A stretch of 63,740 bases of DNA from Stieleria mannarensis (GCF_014154935.1 NZ_JACEHH010000052.1:1-63740), one strand, 5' to 3'; positions 1 to 11,240 are shown, counted from the first letter of the stretch. Program-made: numbers and translations. Notes: generated by a model from the letters alone, not told the origin.

Positions 1-285
1 GACTGGGCGTTGATTTGGCACAAAAACCTTGCCAAGTTTCATGGTGCGGGAGCCAATGCGGGTTGGCAATTTCGCCAATCCGGTGTGATCGAGTTTCTCC
101 TGGACCGGAAAAAGAAGGGGACGCCGACTTGGAAGAGGCTGAAGATCGCCGAGGCGCTCTGGGACTATCAGAAACGTTTTCATCGGGATGGCGGTGAGCG
201 ACTGGACCGGATCGGGGCGTCCGTGCTTGCCATGCTGCGCCGGCCTCGCGGTCATGGGTTCTTCAGACGTTTAATCCATCAGTAG
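1..285 (+). CDS. C-terminal part of an unidentified protein, possibly integrase-like
   Basis: The frame is open from the first base of the window, so the 5' end lies outside it; an internal TTG at 10 could also act as a start. The visible 94 residues are basic and helical, with the segments WHKNLAKFH, GANAGWQF, VIEFLL and PTWKRLKIAEALWDY. That pattern resembles the SAM-like N-terminal DNA-binding domain of tyrosine recombinases or integron-type integrases, but the frame stops at 283-285 with no catalytic R..HxxR..Y domain. If the resemblance is right, this is a broken remnant. The family assignment is a guess from residue pattern. Tandem and inverted repeats follow directly. Confidence 0.35.
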   Translation, partial: DWALIWHKNLAKFHGAGANAGWQFRQSGVIEFLLDRKKKGTPTWKRLKIAEALWDYQKRFHRDGGERLDRIGASVLAMLRRPRGHGFFRRLIHQ

Positions 286-326
286 TGTGGACGATGACGC
301 TGGAGGCAACGGCGGTGAGCCGCCGG

Positions 327-368
327 GCTTGTTGGACGGGGCTTGTTGGACGGGGCTTGTTGGCCGGT
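327..368 (+). repeat. Tandem 14-bp repeat, three copies
   Basis: The unit GCTTGTTGGACGGG occurs at 327-340 and 341-354, with a diverged third copy (GCTTGTTGGCCGGT) at 355-368. It lies just after the truncated reading frame at the left edge and is not in an obvious gene. Confidence 0.85.
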
Positions 369-403
369 GGGCAAAACGATGGGGGCAAGACGATGGTGAG
401 AAG

Positions 404-457
404 AATGGCAGAATGATACGGGGCAGGATGATTCGACTACTTCATCATTCTGCCATT
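404..457. repeat. Inverted repeat with 14-bp perfect arms
   Basis: AATGGCAGAATGAT (404-417) is repeated exactly in reverse complement at 444-457, with a 26-base loop. A further partial copy of the arm (ATTCTGCC) follows near 463-470. It could be an interspersed repeat or a transcript hairpin ending whatever lies to the left. There is no T-tract, so a simple intrinsic terminator is not well supported. Confidence 0.7.
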
Positions 458-631
458 TCATGATTCTGCCTTCCCAGACTCGGCCGGGGCGGCGTTTGGC
501 GTGTCAGGAGACAGTCGGTGCTGGCCCGTCGTTAAACTGTGTCTTCTGGCGGGCATCTTCGTTGGGTGCGTGGCCGAAATCTTCACCGTTCGGGGTAACC
601 TGCCCCGTTCTGCTGCCATAAACCATCTGAA

Positions 632-1228
632 ATGGCAATTGATCCCCCCTTCGACGATTCGCAGACCGAATCTGCACTCCGGCGCGTTCGCAGCGGTGAA
701 ACCGCGGCGTTTGAGACCGTGGTGCGCGGCTACGAACGGCCGCTGCGGGCTTGGTTGGCCGCCCACGCGCCCCCGGGCGTGGATGTCGACGAGATCGCTC
801 AACGCAGTTTTTTGGCCGCGTTCACCCGGCTGGAGGAATACCAACCGGGGACCGATTTCGCCGCTTGGTTGTTCACCATCGCCCGGTTTCAGCTGCGGAC
901 CGAGACGACCCGGCTGCGGCGGATCGCCGACTATCACGCCCGCTACGGCCCCGATCTGTTGCAGCGTGAACTGGACCGACGCAGCGACGAGACGCCGGAG
1001 ATGTGGACGATGCGGCTGGAAAGTCTGCAGATGTGCCTGGACTCGCTGGGCGATTCGCTACGCCGGTTTGTCACCTGGCGCTACGACGAGGAAATCCCCT
1101 TGGAAGAAATGGCCGCCCGTTGCGATCGCTCGGTCCCGGCCGTCAAAAAACAGCTTTGGAAAGTCAGACAGAAGCTGCAATCGTGTATCGAGACTCGAAT
1201 GGCAACGGCGAAGGGAGGTTCGTTATGA
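632..1228 (+). CDS. ECF-type RNA polymerase sigma factor
   Basis: A 198-residue extracytoplasmic-function sigma-70 factor. Region 2 spans about residues 15-95, with an acidic VDVDEIAQRSFLAAF segment followed by DFAAWLFTIARFQ, the usual core-binding and -10 recognition helices. Region 4 spans about 135-185, with PLEEMAARCDRSVPAVKKQLWKVR as the helix-turn-helix. It directs RNA polymerase to a specific promoter set and is normally held inactive by a partner anti-sigma factor. The next gene overlaps by ATGA (1225-1228) and encodes a membrane-anchored FecR-type protein, so the two form a sigma/anti-sigma pair leading an operon of DUF1553 and DUF1501 genes. The ATG at 632 gives a normal family length. 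The signal it senses is not shown by the sequence. Confidence 0.93.
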   Translation: MAIDPPFDDSQTESALRRVRSGETAAFETVVRGYERPLRAWLAAHAPPGVDVDEIAQRSFLAAFTRLEEYQPGTDFAAWLFTIARFQLRTETTRLRRIADYHARYGPDLLQRELDRRSDETPEMWTMRLESLQMCLDSLGDSLRRFVTWRYDEEIPLEEMAARCDRSVPAVKKQLWKVRQKLQSCIETRMATAKGGSL

Positions 1229-2952
1229 ATCCGGAAGATCGTTTCGCCGAGCTTTGGACCGACTACCTGGAAGGCGAGTTGGATGATCAGTCGCTGGCGG
1301 AGCTTCGAGAGCTGTTGGAGGCTGACGAGAGCCGCGTGACGTTGGCCGCGGATCTGTTTCAGACGCATCGGCTGTTGGGCTTGGTGGTCGAAGAGGAACC
1401 GTCACGCCAGGATGATTTCGTTCGCGAGACGATGGCCAAGCTGCCGAGTGATCCGGACGACTTCGTCGGCCGCGTGATGAGCAAGGTGCGGAAGACAAAG
1501 TCGGTGGATGCCGGTGGGGCGGATGACAACTCACATCGGCCGAACCGGCCGCGTGTCGCGGCCCTCGGGCTGTGGGTCGCCGCGGCGGTGTTGTTGCTGG
1601 CCGCCGTGTCGTTTTATCTGCTGCCGGGCGGACCGAACGAAATCGAAATCGGATCGGCCGGAAAACCATCCACGGGAAACGCATCGGTCGGCGGCGAAGT
1701 GCGGCTGGCCAGCAGCGCGCGGGCGACGTTCTTCGGCGAGCTGTCGCCGCCGGTCGGGACGGTGCTGGTGCCGCAACGCGAGTATGTGCTGATGACCGGG
1801 ATGGTGGAGGTCGCGTTTCCGGCCGGGGCGTCGGCGATTTTGGAAGGCCCGGCGGTATTCCGCGTGACCAGCGGTGAGAGCTTGGCGTTGGACGTCGGTC
1901 GTTGCAGCGTACATGCACCCGATGGTGCCGAAGGATTCCGTGTCGACACGCCGGCCAGTCGCGTCGTCGATCGTGGGACGCGGTTTGCCGTCAGCGTTTC
2001 CGAAACCAGTGTCACCGAAGTGCATGTGACCGAAGGGGCCGCGGATGTGTATGAGAACGCCGATCCGGTCGCGGCCGAAACGAATATTCCGACACCATTG
2101 GTTGGGCAAACACGATTGGTCGGGGGCGAAGCGAAGGCGTTCTCCACCGCCCGCGGCATCAACGTCGATGCGGTGCCCTTTGACGCCGGTGTGTACCGGG
2201 GCGGATTGCCCGATCGCGTGGTGTCGTATGAAGCAAGCGAAGCCGACGGCGGCGGTGCCGAACTGCTTCAAAGCGTGACGATCCAACGTGGCGGACGCGT
2301 GATGAAGATCGCGGTAAGCGACTTGATCCCCGCACGGTTGACGTGGTTCCGTGCCACCGAGCCGCGCGCGTTCTTGTGCGGCAGCCAGGAGTTGCCCGTT
2401 CCATCGACCGACGTCGTCTTTGATCGCAGTTTGGTCACCGGCGTGATCAACCCCGACGGCAGCGAACAACCGCTGACGAGCGATCCGATCATGGAAGGCG
2501 ATTCGGGGACGCCCGGCATGGCGTTTCGATTCGATCGACCGATTTTCAACGGGCCGGGAGCCGACGTGGTATTCTTTGATTTGCAAACGTTCGGCAACCC
2601 GATCGACGGAGACGCGTTTCACGTCAGCCCGTTGGTGTTTCGCGAGGGATTGCACTCGCACACGATCCGACACTACGACCTGACGATGGAATCCCCCGAG
2701 ACGCAGGTGCTGGCGAACTTTTACGTTCATCTGTTCGCCCAACCGGCCGACTCGGTCACACAGTTGCAGACGCTCGGTGCGGTCCAGCAACGCCAGGCGA
2801 TGCGGTTCCGCGGGTTGGCCGTCGGGATCGATTTGTCCGATCTGGGTTACGCCCCAGGGGAGAGCGTCGACGGATTGTTCCTTCAAGACGCGCTGGATGA
2901 CAAACACATGGTTGACCCGGTCTTCATCGCCGGCCTACCGGAGCTGAAATGA
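1225..2952 (+). CDS. FecR-domain transmembrane anti-sigma factor
   Basis: 575 residues. The acidic N-terminal cytoplasmic part (about 1-110; RFAELWTDYLEGELDD) resembles the zinc-less anti-sigma segment of planctomycete FecR proteins. A single membrane helix follows at about 113-133, then a FecR-like domain at about 165-280, with VDTPASRVVDRGTRFAVSV as its signature. The last 280 residues form an extracytoplasmic domain I do not recognise. The likely role is to bind and release the upstream ECF sigma factor in response to an envelope signal. The start at 1225 was chosen because it overlaps the sigma-factor stop in an ATGA and is preceded by GGGAGG; the open frame continues upstream only inside the sigma gene. 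Its own stop overlaps the next ATG at 2949, supporting a single operon. Confidence 0.85.
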   Translation: MNPEDRFAELWTDYLEGELDDQSLAELRELLEADESRVTLAADLFQTHRLLGLVVEEEPSRQDDFVRETMAKLPSDPDDFVGRVMSKVRKTKSVDAGGADDNSHRPNRPRVAALGLWVAAAVLLLAAVSFYLLPGGPNEIEIGSAGKPSTGNASVGGEVRLASSARATFFGELSPPVGTVLVPQREYVLMTGMVEVAFPAGASAILEGPAVFRVTSGESLALDVGRCSVHAPDGAEGFRVDTPASRVVDRGTRFAVSVSETSVTEVHVTEGAADVYENADPVAAETNIPTPLVGQTRLVGGEAKAFSTARGINVDAVPFDAGVYRGGLPDRVVSYEASEADGGGAELLQSVTIQRGGRVMKIAVSDLIPARLTWFRATEPRAFLCGSQELPVPSTDVVFDRSLVTGVINPDGSEQPLTSDPIMEGDSGTPGMAFRFDRPIFNGPGADVVFFDLQTFGNPIDGDAFHVSPLVFREGLHSHTIRHYDLTMESPETQVLANFYVHLFAQPADSVTQLQTLGAVQQRQAMRFRGLAVGIDLSDLGYAPGESVDGLFLQDALDDKHMVDPVFIAGLPELK

Positions 2953-5900
2953 ATATGGCAAGAGTGTCAACAATCGCATGCGTGCTCTGCTTCAGCCTGC
3001 TGACCACGCCGCTGGTCGCCGCCGACGCCACGCCGGCCCAGCGTGATCTATTTGAGATTCATGTTCGCCCGATGCTGGTCAAGCACTGCATCAAGTGTCA
3101 CGGCGAATCCAAACAGGAGGGCGGCTTGCGGCTCGATTCATTCGACGCCCTGACCAAGGGCGGCGATTCCGGGCCGGCGATCGTGGCGGGCAAACCGGAC
3201 GAAAGTCTGTTGATCGAGGCGCTGCGCTACGAATCGTTCGAGATGCCGCCGAGTGGTCAATTGGAAGATTCGGTGACCGCGGGAATCGAACAGTGGATTC
3301 AGGCAGATTCGCCCTGGCCGACCGGGCTGGTGCTCAAGCCGATGGCGAAGATCACCGACCAGGACCGCGACTGGTGGTGTTATCAACCGATCGCCGATCC
3401 CGATGTGCCGGAGGTGGATGATCAAGGTTGGTGCCGCAACGAGATCGATCACTTTGTGTTTCGGCGACTCGATCAAGAAGGCCTGCGCCCGGCGAGCGAG
3501 CCCGACGCTCGAACGCTCCTAAGGCGTGTCCACTTTGCCGTGACCGGTTTGCCGCCTGACGATCAAGCCGCCCAGTCGATCACGAGTGACGGCAACTGGT
3601 ACGAAACGCTGGTCGATCAATTGCTCGACGATCCCGCGTACGGCGAGAACCAAGCGAGGTATTGGTTGGACTTGGTCCGCTACGCCGATTCGGATGGTTA
3701 CAACGCCGATCACGGACGTCCCGAAGCGCACCACTATCGCGAGTATGCGATTCGATCGTTCAACGAAGACAAGCCGTATGATCGATTTGTCACCGAACAA
3801 CTGGCCGGCGATGAAGTCGATCCCGGCAACCGTGACGCGTTGATCGGGACGATGTATCTGCGCCATTGGATCTACGAATGGAACCAACGCGATGTGGAAG
3901 GCCAGTGGGATCAGATCCTCAGCGACGTCACCGAGACAACCGCCGACGTGTTTCTAGCTCAGGGATTGAAGTGTGCCCGCTGTCACGATCACAAGTTCGA
4001 TCCGCTGTTGCAGAAGGACTACTACGCGATGAAGGCGTTTTTCGCGCCGCTGCAACCGCGCGAGGACCAGCCGATCGCGGATGTCGAAACACGCGCCAAG
4101 CATTTACAGCAACAACAAGCTTGGGAGGCGGCCACCGAAGAGATTCGCCAGCGGTTGCACGAGATCGAAACGCCGGTGTTGCTGAAGCATGCCACCCGCG
4201 AGGGCTTTGACAAGTTCACCAAGGAGATCCGGTCGATGATCTCCAGCCGTCGTTGCGACCGCAGCCCCTATGAACATCAAATCGCATCGTTGGCGTCCAA
4301 CCAGTTTGACGTTCATCCGGACAAGCTGGCCGAGTGGCTGGACGAGGAAACTGAAGCGGAACGTCAACGCTTGCGAAAACAGCTGGCCGAGTTCGATCAT
4401 TTGAAACCCGAGTCGCTGCCGACGCTGAAGTTTGTCGCCAGCGATGTCGGGCCTGTTGCGCCGCCGACGACGATTCCCGATTCGGCCGATGCGTCGCCGA
4501 TTGCTCCGGGATACCCGACGATTCTGGATGACAAGCCGGCCGAGGTTCAGCCGCCGCCGGCCGCGCTGCAATCGACCGGACGCCGGACGACACTGGCACG
4601 CTGGATCACCGACGAAAACAACCCGCTGACGGCGCGGGTGATCGTCAATCGCATCTGGCAACAACACTTTGGTCGCGGGCTGGTGGAAACGACCAGCGAT
4701 TTCGGCCACCTGGGCACGCCGCCGTCTCACCCCGAGTTGCTCGACTGGTTGGCCCGCCGGTTCATGCGGGACGGCTGGAGTCTGAAAAAACTGCATCGGC
4801 TGATTTTGACTTCGGCGACCTACCGGCAATCTTCCCAGCGACCGATGGATGAGCAGTTGGCGAAGATCGATCCGCAGAATGTGCTGCTGTGGCGGATGAC
4901 GCCGCGACGGCTGTCCGGTGAAGAGATTCACGATTGCGTGCTTTCGGCCAGCGGCGAAATGGGGAAAGGGAAACGGGCGATCTACAAAACGGTCAAACGC
5001 AATAAGCTGGATCCGCTGTTGGCAGCGTTCGACTTTCCCGATCGAGTGGAAAGTCAGTGCAAACGACACCGCACGACCACTTCGCCCCAAGCGTTGTTGT
5101 TGATGAATGATCCCTGGTTGCATGATCGGGCCAAACACTTGGCGGCCCAGATGGAATCGGAAAGCTTCGACACGCTGCTCCGGTCGGCCTATCAACGGTT
5201 CTTTTTTCGTGCACCGACCGACGATGAACTTCGCCAAGCCCGGCAGTTCGTCGATTCCTATCAATCGATCACGCCGCAGCCCGAACCGCCGAAGTTGCTG
5301 GCGTCGTTTCCGGGCGGGCGTTCGGCGATCGCGTTGAAATCCGACCCGCCGACAAAGATTCAAATCCCGCCGGTCAAACCGCTGCAGCCGATGTCGGACG
5401 AAGGCGACTTTACCATCGAAGCGACCGTGATGTTGGATTCGCTGTATCCGGATGCGTCGGTGCGAACGATCGTCGCCAACTGGTCGGGCAATCAGTCACA
5501 CCGCGGATGGTCGCTGGGCGTGACGTCCACCAAGAGTGCGTTCAAGCCGCGCAACTTGATCCTGCAACTTGTCGGGTCCCGCGAAGAACAGGGCGGCAAA
5601 CCGGAATACGAAGTCGTCGCGTCGAACTTGCGGCTGGAATTGAACCGACCGTATTACGTTGCCGTTTCGATCGACTTGGATGACCCATCGAAGGATGGCA
5701 TCACGTTCTATTTACGAGACCTGTCGAAACCGGATTCGAAACTGCAGGTTGCCGGTGTTGCACACCAGGCCCGCTGGGACGTGCAAGCCGATCGTCCGAT
5801 CGAACTGGGCGGCCGCTCCGGTTCACATCGTTGGGACGGATTGATCCAGAACGTCCGACTGCATCAGACGGCACTCGGCGGCGACCAAGTGGCGCGACAA

Positions 5901-6104
5901 TTGTCCGGCGAGGGATCGATGTCGCATTTGGTTTTCGATGTTCAGTTTGACGATGCCGATGAATTGGGCCGTGACGTGTCCGGCAACAATCTGCATGCCA
6001 TCGTCAACTCGGGTGACGACACGATGGCGTCACCCCAACAACGCGCCCGCGAGGCGCTGATTCACGCGCTGTTATGCTCCAATGAGGCGATCTATGTCGA
6101 TTGA
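2949..6104 (+). CDS. DUF1549/DUF1553 protein with planctomycete cytochrome domain and inserted LamG-like domain
   Basis: 1051 residues with a cleavable signal peptide (about 1-25), so exported. A PSCyt1-type heme site (C47-IKC-H) is followed by [22 protein letters not shown]1549 (PSCyt2) covers about 150-370 and includes [12 protein letters not shown] near residue 342, a second CxxCH. DUF1553 (PSD1) begins near 540 ([20 protein letters not shown]). Residues about 815-985 form a LamG/concanavalin-like beta-sandwich placed inside DUF1553, since the usual C-terminal motif of that domain ([12 protein letters not shown]) appears only at the extreme end. The family is abundant in planctomycetes and has no proven reaction; the heme sites suggest periplasmic electron transfer. 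It overlaps the anti-sigma gene by ATGA and the DUF1501 gene downstream. Confidence 0.92.
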   Translation: MNMARVSTIACVLCFSLLTTPLVAADATPAQRDLFEIHVRPMLVKHCIKCHGESKQEGGLRLDSFDALTKGGDSGPAIVAGKPDESLLIEALRYESFEMPPSGQLEDSVTAGIEQWIQADSPWPTGLVLKPMAKITDQDRDWWCYQPIADPDVPEVDDQGWCRNEIDHFVFRRLDQEGLRPASEPDARTLLRRVHFAVTGLPPDDQAAQSITSDGNWYETLVDQLLDDPAYGENQARYWLDLVRYADSDGYNADHGRPEAHHYREYAIRSFNEDKPYDRFVTEQLAGDEVDPGNRDALIGTMYLRHWIYEWNQRDVEGQWDQILSDVTETTADVFLAQGLKCARCHDHKFDPLLQKDYYAMKAFFAPLQPREDQPIADVETRAKHLQQQQAWEAATEEIRQRLHEIETPVLLKHATREGFDKFTKEIRSMISSRRCDRSPYEHQIASLASNQFDVHPDKLAEWLDEETEAERQRLRKQLAEFDHLKPESLPTLKFVASDVGPVAPPTTIPDSADASPIAPGYPTILDDKPAEVQPPPAALQSTGRRTTLARWITDENNPLTARVIVNRIWQQHFGRGLVETTSDFGHLGTPPSHPELLDWLARRFMRDGWSLKKLHRLILTSATYRQSSQRPMDEQLAKIDPQNVLLWRMTPRRLSGEEIHDCVLSASGEMGKGKRAIYKTVKRNKLDPLLAAFDFPDRVESQCKRHRTTTSPQALLLMNDPWLHDRAKHLAAQMESESFDTLLRSAYQRFFFRAPTDDELRQARQFVDSYQSITPQPEPPKLLASFPGGRSAIALKSDPPTKIQIPPVKPLQPMSDEGDFTIEATVMLDSLYPDASVRTIVANWSGNQSHRGWSLGVTSTKSAFKPRNLILQLVGSREEQGGKPEYEVVASNLRLELNRPYYVAVSIDLDDPSKDGITFYLRDLSKPDSKLQVAGVAHQARWDVQADRPIELGGRSGSHRWDGLIQNVRLHQTALGGDQVARQLSGEGSMSHLVFDVQFDDADELGRDVSGNNLHAIVNSGDDTMASPQQRAREALIHALLCSNEAIYVD

Positions 6105-7530
6105 AAAAACGAATCGCGAAACGATGTCACGTCGCCGGATGTTGCTGCACAGCGGCAGCGGATTTGGTGCGATGGCATTGGCGGGGATGTTGCCGCAGGA
6201 CAACGCTGCGGCGGCCAAACGGTCGGCCCCCTCGCCGCTGGCTGCGAAATTGACGAACCATCCGGCGAAAGCCAAAAGCGTGATCTTTCTGTTCATGGAT
6301 GGCGGGCCGAGCCACCTGGACACGTTTGATCCCAAACCGGCGCTTGAGAAACTGGCTGGCAAGCCGATCCCCGAAAGCTTCGGCCGGGTGATCACCGCGA
6401 TGGGCGAATACGATTCGCCGATCCTGCCGTCGCCGCGAAAGTGGAAACAGCACGGCGAAAGCGGATTGTGGGTTTCCGACTGGCTGCCGCACACCGCGGA
6501 AATGGCCGACGAGTTGGCCGTGATCCGGTCGTGTTGGACCAACGGCATTAATCACTCCGGCGGCATCTGTCAGATGAACACCGGCAGCCAGTTCGCCGGG
6601 CGGCCGTCGCTGGGCAGTTGGGTGACGTACGGGTTGGGGACGGAAAACGAAAACCTGCCCGCCTTTGTCGTCATGCAAGAGGGCAAGGGGCGCGTGATCA
6701 ACGGTGCGCGAAACTGGGGCGCCGGGTTCATGCCGGCGATCTATCAGGGTACGACGATGCAGAAGACTGGCCAGCCCTTTGAAAACCTGAGCCCTCCCGA
6801 CCACGTGGCGTCCGACCAGCAGCGACGGGAGCTGGATTTCTTGGCCCGGCTGAATCAACGTCATGCGGCCGAGCGTCAAGACAACACGGATTTGGAAGCG
6901 CGGATCCGCAGCTTTGAACTCGCCTTCCAAATGCAATCCCACGCACCCGAAGCGGTCGACTTGTCACAGGAGTCGGCCGACACGCATCGCTTGTACGGAC
7001 TGGACGATGACGCGACCGCACCCTACGGGCGCAATCTGTTGATGGCACGTCGGCTGGTCGAACGCGGCGTGCGGTTCGTGCAGTGTTACCACGGCGCGGG
7101 CAGCAAGTGGGATGCTCACGACAACATCGAAGCCAATCACACCCGGATGTGTCGCGGCATGGATCTGCCGGTTGCGGGATTGCTGAAGGATTTGAAACAG
7201 CGAGGGTTGTTAGAGCAAACGCTGGTGGTGTGGGGCGGCGAGTTTGGGCGCACGCCGATGAGCGAAAAGGGCGACGGCCGCGACCACAACCCGACCGGAT
7301 TTACGATGTGGATGGCCGGCGGGGGCGTGCAAGGCGGACAGGCGTATGGGACGACCGACGAAGTCGGATTGCACGCCGTGGAAGATCGTTTGCACGTCCA
7401 CGACATCCACTCGACGGTGCTGCATCTGATGGGCGTCGATCACCGCAAGTTGGTCTACATGCACAAGGGACGCCCGGAGCGGATCGATCAAAACGAAGGC
7501 CGCGCGTACACGGAGGTCGTGGCGTCATGA
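6094..7530 (+). CDS. DUF1501 protein, sulfatase/phosphatase-fold, Tat-type export signal
   Basis: 478 residues. The N-terminus carries a twin-arginine-like signal (SRRRMLLHSGSGFGAMALAG). The body matches DUF1501, which shares the alkaline phosphatase/sulfatase fold: FLFMDGGPSHLDTFDPKP near residue 65 and WGGEFGRTPMSEKG near 385 are the family signatures that would bind metal. Substrate and reaction are unknown. These genes almost always sit next to a DUF1553 gene, as here, which suggests a shared exported complex or pathway. I prefer ATG 6094 because GAGGCG lies six bases upstream; ATG 6082 in the same frame is the alternative. Either start overlaps the DUF1553 stop at 6102-6104. Confidence 0.9.
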   Translation: MSIEKTNRETMSRRRMLLHSGSGFGAMALAGMLPQDNAAAAKRSAPSPLAAKLTNHPAKAKSVIFLFMDGGPSHLDTFDPKPALEKLAGKPIPESFGRVITAMGEYDSPILPSPRKWKQHGESGLWVSDWLPHTAEMADELAVIRSCWTNGINHSGGICQMNTGSQFAGRPSLGSWVTYGLGTENENLPAFVVMQEGKGRVINGARNWGAGFMPAIYQGTTMQKTGQPFENLSPPDHVASDQQRRELDFLARLNQRHAAERQDNTDLEARIRSFELAFQMQSHAPEAVDLSQESADTHRLYGLDDDATAPYGRNLLMARRLVERGVRFVQCYHGAGSKWDAHDNIEANHTRMCRGMDLPVAGLLKDLKQRGLLEQTLVVWGGEFGRTPMSEKGDGRDHNPTGFTMWMAGGGVQGGQAYGTTDEVGLHAVEDRLHVHDIHSTVLHLMGVDHRKLVYMHKGRPERIDQNEGRAYTEVVAS

Positions 7531-10500
7531 GGTTGGGTCAGTGTTTATTCTTCTGTCTGGCGTTGTTTGTCGGTCTGGCATTGTTCGTCGGGGGCAGCGC
7601 GTTGGTTGCCCAGGACCAGGACAACGCCAACTCGGGTCCGGTCGCACGCTGGGACTTCGGCGGCGACGATGTGATTCCCGCAGCCGTTCGGGGCGGCGTT
7701 CAGCAGAATCTGCCGGGACCGCGCCCTCCGGAGTTCCCCGACTTTGCCGCCGACAACACCGCCGTGCGCTTCGATGGCGGGTACCTGGCCATCACTGACA
7801 CCGGGGCGGACAGCGAGTTCGACTTCACCGACGGGGATGCCGTCACGCTGGAGGCCTGGGTGAACCCGATCGGAATCCGGCCCGGGGATCTGTGGTATGT
7901 GATCGGCAAGGGAAGAACCGGTTCGCCGGGTTTCGCACGCGACAACCAGAACTGGTCGCTGCGATTGACCGGCGACAAGGGCGAAGCGCGCGTGAACTTT
8001 TTATTCGCGACCGAGCCGTCCGGCGGCGACAAACATTGGCACCGCTGGACGTCGAAGCTAGGGTTTCCGCTCAGCACCGGGTGGCATCACATCGCGATCA
8101 CGTATCGATTCGGCGACCCCAACTCGATTCGCGGTTTCGTCAACGGTCAGCCGACCGATGGCACGTGGGACATGGGCGGTGCGACCAGCGAACCTCCGGT
8201 GGTTGACGACGACCAAGTTCGTATCGGCAGCCGTTTCAAGGGCATGATCGATGCGGTCGCCATCCACCGCGAAGTGCTGGATGACGAAACGATCGCGACA
8301 AAGTTTCGACGCGTCGGCGGGCCTCGTGTGGTCAAGCTGCAACCGGAAGTCATGCCCGAGCTGGGTGATGTCCCCGAAGGCCGCGTCGTGATGCAGCTGT
8401 GCAGCGGTTTTCCGACACACGACCGCTGGTTGTACGACGGTGAAACGCAGCCGGACGAATCGGCACGTTGGATCGGCGATGATTTTTTGATTCCGCGGAT
8501 CCCGCTCGAGTTCGATGACTGGGGGGTTCGCACGGGCTGGAATGCGCCGGTGTTGTTGCGGATGGCCGGCGATGTCGAGTTGCCGGTCGGAACCCATTCG
8601 TTCTTGATGCGTGCCCGTGGGTTGGGGCGGCTGTGGATCGACGGCCAGCTGGTGTTGCGAACCGAGGCCCACAACAAGGCTCCGCCCAACGGCGAAGAAC
8701 CGATGACACCGCTCGCCGTACCGCCGTTGCCCGGAGTGCGGGTGCACGGGTACCGGCAACAAGAAGTCATCGCCGATGCGACGATCGAGCCCGAAGGCGA
8801 AGGCACCACGCGGCGGTGCCGTGTAGTGATGGAGCTTGTTGTCGGCGGCAGCAGTCGACGCACGGAAACCGGCGAAGTCTGTGTGGCGATGTTGACCGAA
8901 GACGGAACGTCCTACGAGGTGTTGGGGGCGGGAACGAAACGCTTGCCGTTGACCGATGCCGCCGTCGAGCCCGCGCTGGACCGCATTGAAAACTCGCTCG
9001 CGCGATTTGACGATGCCCGGCGCCGCGACGCCGCGGCCTCACAGGATTCGTTTTGGCGTCACCGTCACGAGCTGGCCCGACGATGGGCGGAGCAACATCC
9101 GGCGCCGGAAATCCCCACGCCGGAGACTCATCCGGTCGACGCGTTTGTCGAGCAAAAGATTGAAACCGCGTTGGCCGCATCGGCTGCCGTCGATGATTCC
9201 CAGGCCGAACATTTTCATGGCAACGTCCTACCGCTGCTCCGCGAACAGTGTTTCCGTTGTCACGGTGAAAAGTCCAAGGGCGGTTTGAAGTTGGATTCGC
9301 GCGACGCGGCCCTGGCCGGCGGTGAATCCGAGAATCCCGCGGTGGTTCCCGGAGATTTGGAATCGAGCGAGTTGATCAGTCAAATTCGCAGCGGGGCGAT
9401 GCCGCCGACGGATGAAGGATTGTCCGAGCAGCAGATCGAATTGTTGGAGCAATGGGTCCGCGACGGCGCGGCTTGGCCGGCGCCGCCGCTGGAGGCCGAA
9501 CGCGTCGCATTGGCGCCGATCGTCGACGACGAAGCGTTCTTGCGCCGCGTTTATCTGGATACCGTGGGCGTTCCGCCGAGTGCGAAAGAAGCCAGGGCGT
9601 TTCTTGACGACCAGCGCGATGACAAACGACAACGCTTGATCGACGATCTGGTGGCCGACGGACGGTTTGCCGATCACTGGATGAGTTTCTGGCAGGACCT
9701 GTTGGCGGAGAATCCCTCGCTGTTGAACGCGTCGTTGAACAGCACCGGACCGTTTCGTTGGTTCCTGTATGATTCGATGCGAGACCACAAACCGGTCGAT
9801 CGCATGTTGACCGAATTGTTGTTGTTGCGTGGCGGCGCGTCCGAAGGCGGCAGCGCCGGATTTGGTGTGGCTGCGGAGAATGATTCGCCGATGGCGGCCA
9901 AGGGGCACATCATCGCTTCGGCTTTCTTGGGCATCGAACTGCAGTGTGCCCGGTGTCACGATTCGCCCTACCACAGCACGACGCAGCACGACCTTTATTC
10001 GTTGGCCGCGATGATGGCTCGCAAATCAATGAAGGTCCCCGCGACCAGTCGTGTCCCGGCCGGGTTCTTTGAGAACCAGCAAAACCGAGAGTCGTTGATT
10101 CAAGTGACGCTTGCCGCCGACGAATCGGTCTCGCCCCGGTGGCCGTTTGCTCAACAAACCGGTGCAGTCGACAACACGGACATCGATGCGTTGATGATGA
10201 AGCCGTCCGATACCCGCGAAAGACTCGCCGCACTGGTCACCGCGCCCCAGAACACACGGTTTTCAAGCGTCATCGTCAATCGAGTCTGGAAACAGTTGAT
10301 CGGAGCGGGGATCGTCGAACCGGTGCACGACTGGGAAGGCCGCGGTGCGAGTCACCCGGAGTTGCTGGATTGGTTGGCCCATGATTTCGTCGCGCATGGT
10401 TACGACCTGCGGCACACGGTCCGCCGCATCGTGTCCTCGGATCTGTACCAGCGTGATGCGCTCGGGGCGAACCAGCAAGCGTCGCCGGAGCTGCGTTTCT

Positions 10501-11240
10501 TTAACGCGCCGGAGCGTCGTCGATTGACGGCCGAGCAGATCGTCGATTCGCTGCATCAATCCACCGGAAATGCGATCGACGTCGAAGAGCTGACGTTTGT
10601 GCATGACGGTCGGCGTCCACTGAGCAACCGTCAAACGCTGGGACACCCCCACCGCGCGTGGATGTTCGCCGACATCAAGAACGAACGCGATAGGCCCAGT
10701 CTGTCGCTGCCGAAAGCGCGGTCGGTCCTGGATGTCTTGGAAGCGTTCGGCTGGACGGGATCGCGTCAAATGCCGATTGTAGAACGTGAAACCGATCCGA
10801 ACGTGTTGCAACCGGGAATCCTGGCCAACGGCACGTTGTCGATGACCCTGACGCGGGCCTCGCGGGAGAGCGATTTGGCGCTTCTGGCGATCGATGCGGC
10901 ATCGCCGGAGGACTTGGTCGAGACCTTGTTTTTGCGCATGTTGTGCCGGATGCCGAATCGGCAAGAGCGAGCGGAGTTCACTGCGGCATTGGCCGAGGGT
11001 TTTGACCGGCGGATCGTTCCCGACGCGGACGTGATGGGCTACCAGCCGCCGGCGCCGTTGCCGCTGGTGACCTGGTTCAACCATCTGCGTCCCCGAGCCA
11101 ACGAGATTCAAGTGGAATTGGAACGTCGTGTTGCCGCCGGACCGCCGCCCGACCCGCGGCTGGAAACCTCGTGGCGGGAGGTCTATGAGGATGTCATCTG
11201 GAGCCTGGTCAACCATCGCGAATTTGTTTGGATCCCGTAA
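7527..11240 (+). CDS. Large DUF1549/DUF1553 protein with LamG-like, PA14-like and cytochrome domains
   Basis: 1237 residues, starting at an ATG that overlaps the preceding stop (ATGA at 7527-7530). A hydrophobic signal peptide covers about 1-30. A LamG-like domain lies at about 95-255 ([29 protein letters not shown]). A beta-rich PA14-like region follows at about 285-470 ([23 protein letters not shown] is diagnostic in style). The PSCyt1 heme site is C575-FRC-H and the DUF1549 site is C807-ARC-H. DUF1553 runs from about 905 to the end and closes with [11 protein letters not shown]. It is a paralogue of the gene at 2949, but its carbohydrate-binding-like domains sit at the N-terminus rather than inside DUF1553. 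Likely exported. Function unproven; same operon. Confidence 0.9.
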   Translation: MRLGQCLFFCLALFVGLALFVGGSALVAQDQDNANSGPVARWDFGGDDVIPAAVRGGVQQNLPGPRPPEFPDFAADNTAVRFDGGYLAITDTGADSEFDFTDGDAVTLEAWVNPIGIRPGDLWYVIGKGRTGSPGFARDNQNWSLRLTGDKGEARVNFLFATEPSGGDKHWHRWTSKLGFPLSTGWHHIAITYRFGDPNSIRGFVNGQPTDGTWDMGGATSEPPVVDDDQVRIGSRFKGMIDAVAIHREVLDDETIATKFRRVGGPRVVKLQPEVMPELGDVPEGRVVMQLCSGFPTHDRWLYDGETQPDESARWIGDDFLIPRIPLEFDDWGVRTGWNAPVLLRMAGDVELPVGTHSFLMRARGLGRLWIDGQLVLRTEAHNKAPPNGEEPMTPLAVPPLPGVRVHGYRQQEVIADATIEPEGEGTTRRCRVVMELVVGGSSRRTETGEVCVAMLTEDGTSYEVLGAGTKRLPLTDAAVEPALDRIENSLARFDDARRRDAAASQDSFWRHRHELARRWAEQHPAPEIPTPETHPVDAFVEQKIETALAASAAVDDSQAEHFHGNVLPLLREQCFRCHGEKSKGGLKLDSRDAALAGGESENPAVVPGDLESSELISQIRSGAMPPTDEGLSEQQIELLEQWVRDGAAWPAPPLEAERVALAPIVDDEAFLRRVYLDTVGVPPSAKEARAFLDDQRDDKRQRLIDDLVADGRFADHWMSFWQDLLAENPSLLNASLNSTGPFRWFLYDSMRDHKPVDRMLTELLLLRGGASEGGSAGFGVAAENDSPMAAKGHIIASAFLGIELQCARCHDSPYHSTTQHDLYSLAAMMARKSMKVPATSRVPAGFFENQQNRESLIQVTLAADESVSPRWPFAQQTGAVDNTDIDALMMKPSDTRERLAALVTAPQNTRFSSVIVNRVWKQLIGAGIVEPVHDWEGRGASHPELLDWLAHDFVAHGYDLRHTVRRIVSSDLYQRDALGANQQASPELRFFNAPERRRLTAEQIVDSLHQSTGNAIDVEELTFVHDGRRPLSNRQTLGHPHRAWMFADIKNERDRPSLSLPKARSVLDVLEAFGWTGSRQMPIVERETDPNVLQPGILANGTLSMTLTRASRESDLALLAIDAASPEDLVETLFLRMLCRMPNRQERAEFTAALAEGFDRRIVPDADVMGYQPPAPLPLVTWFNHLRPRANEIQVELERRVAAGPPPDPRLETSWREVYEDVIWSLVNHREFVWIP

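Larger units (their letters stand above)
286..631. other. Intergenic region with repeats upstream of the sigma factor
   Basis: No convincing gene was found in these 346 bases. They hold a three-copy 14-bp tandem repeat (327-368) and a 14-bp inverted repeat (404-417 with 444-457). The remaining bases before the ATG at 632 presumably carry the promoter of the sigma-factor operon, but no clear -35/-10 pair or strong Shine-Dalgarno sequence is visible. Confidence 0.5.

Noticed and set aside
1531..2907. 458-residue minus-strand frame opposite the anti-sigma gene
   Set aside because: Rich in Arg, His and Gln with no domain; a GC-rich shadow of the real gene, which has a membrane helix and FecR motifs.
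7083..7526. Extension of the second DUF1553 frame back to 7083
   Set aside because: This part lies within the DUF1501 gene in another frame; the ATGA overlap at 7527 and the signal peptide define the start.
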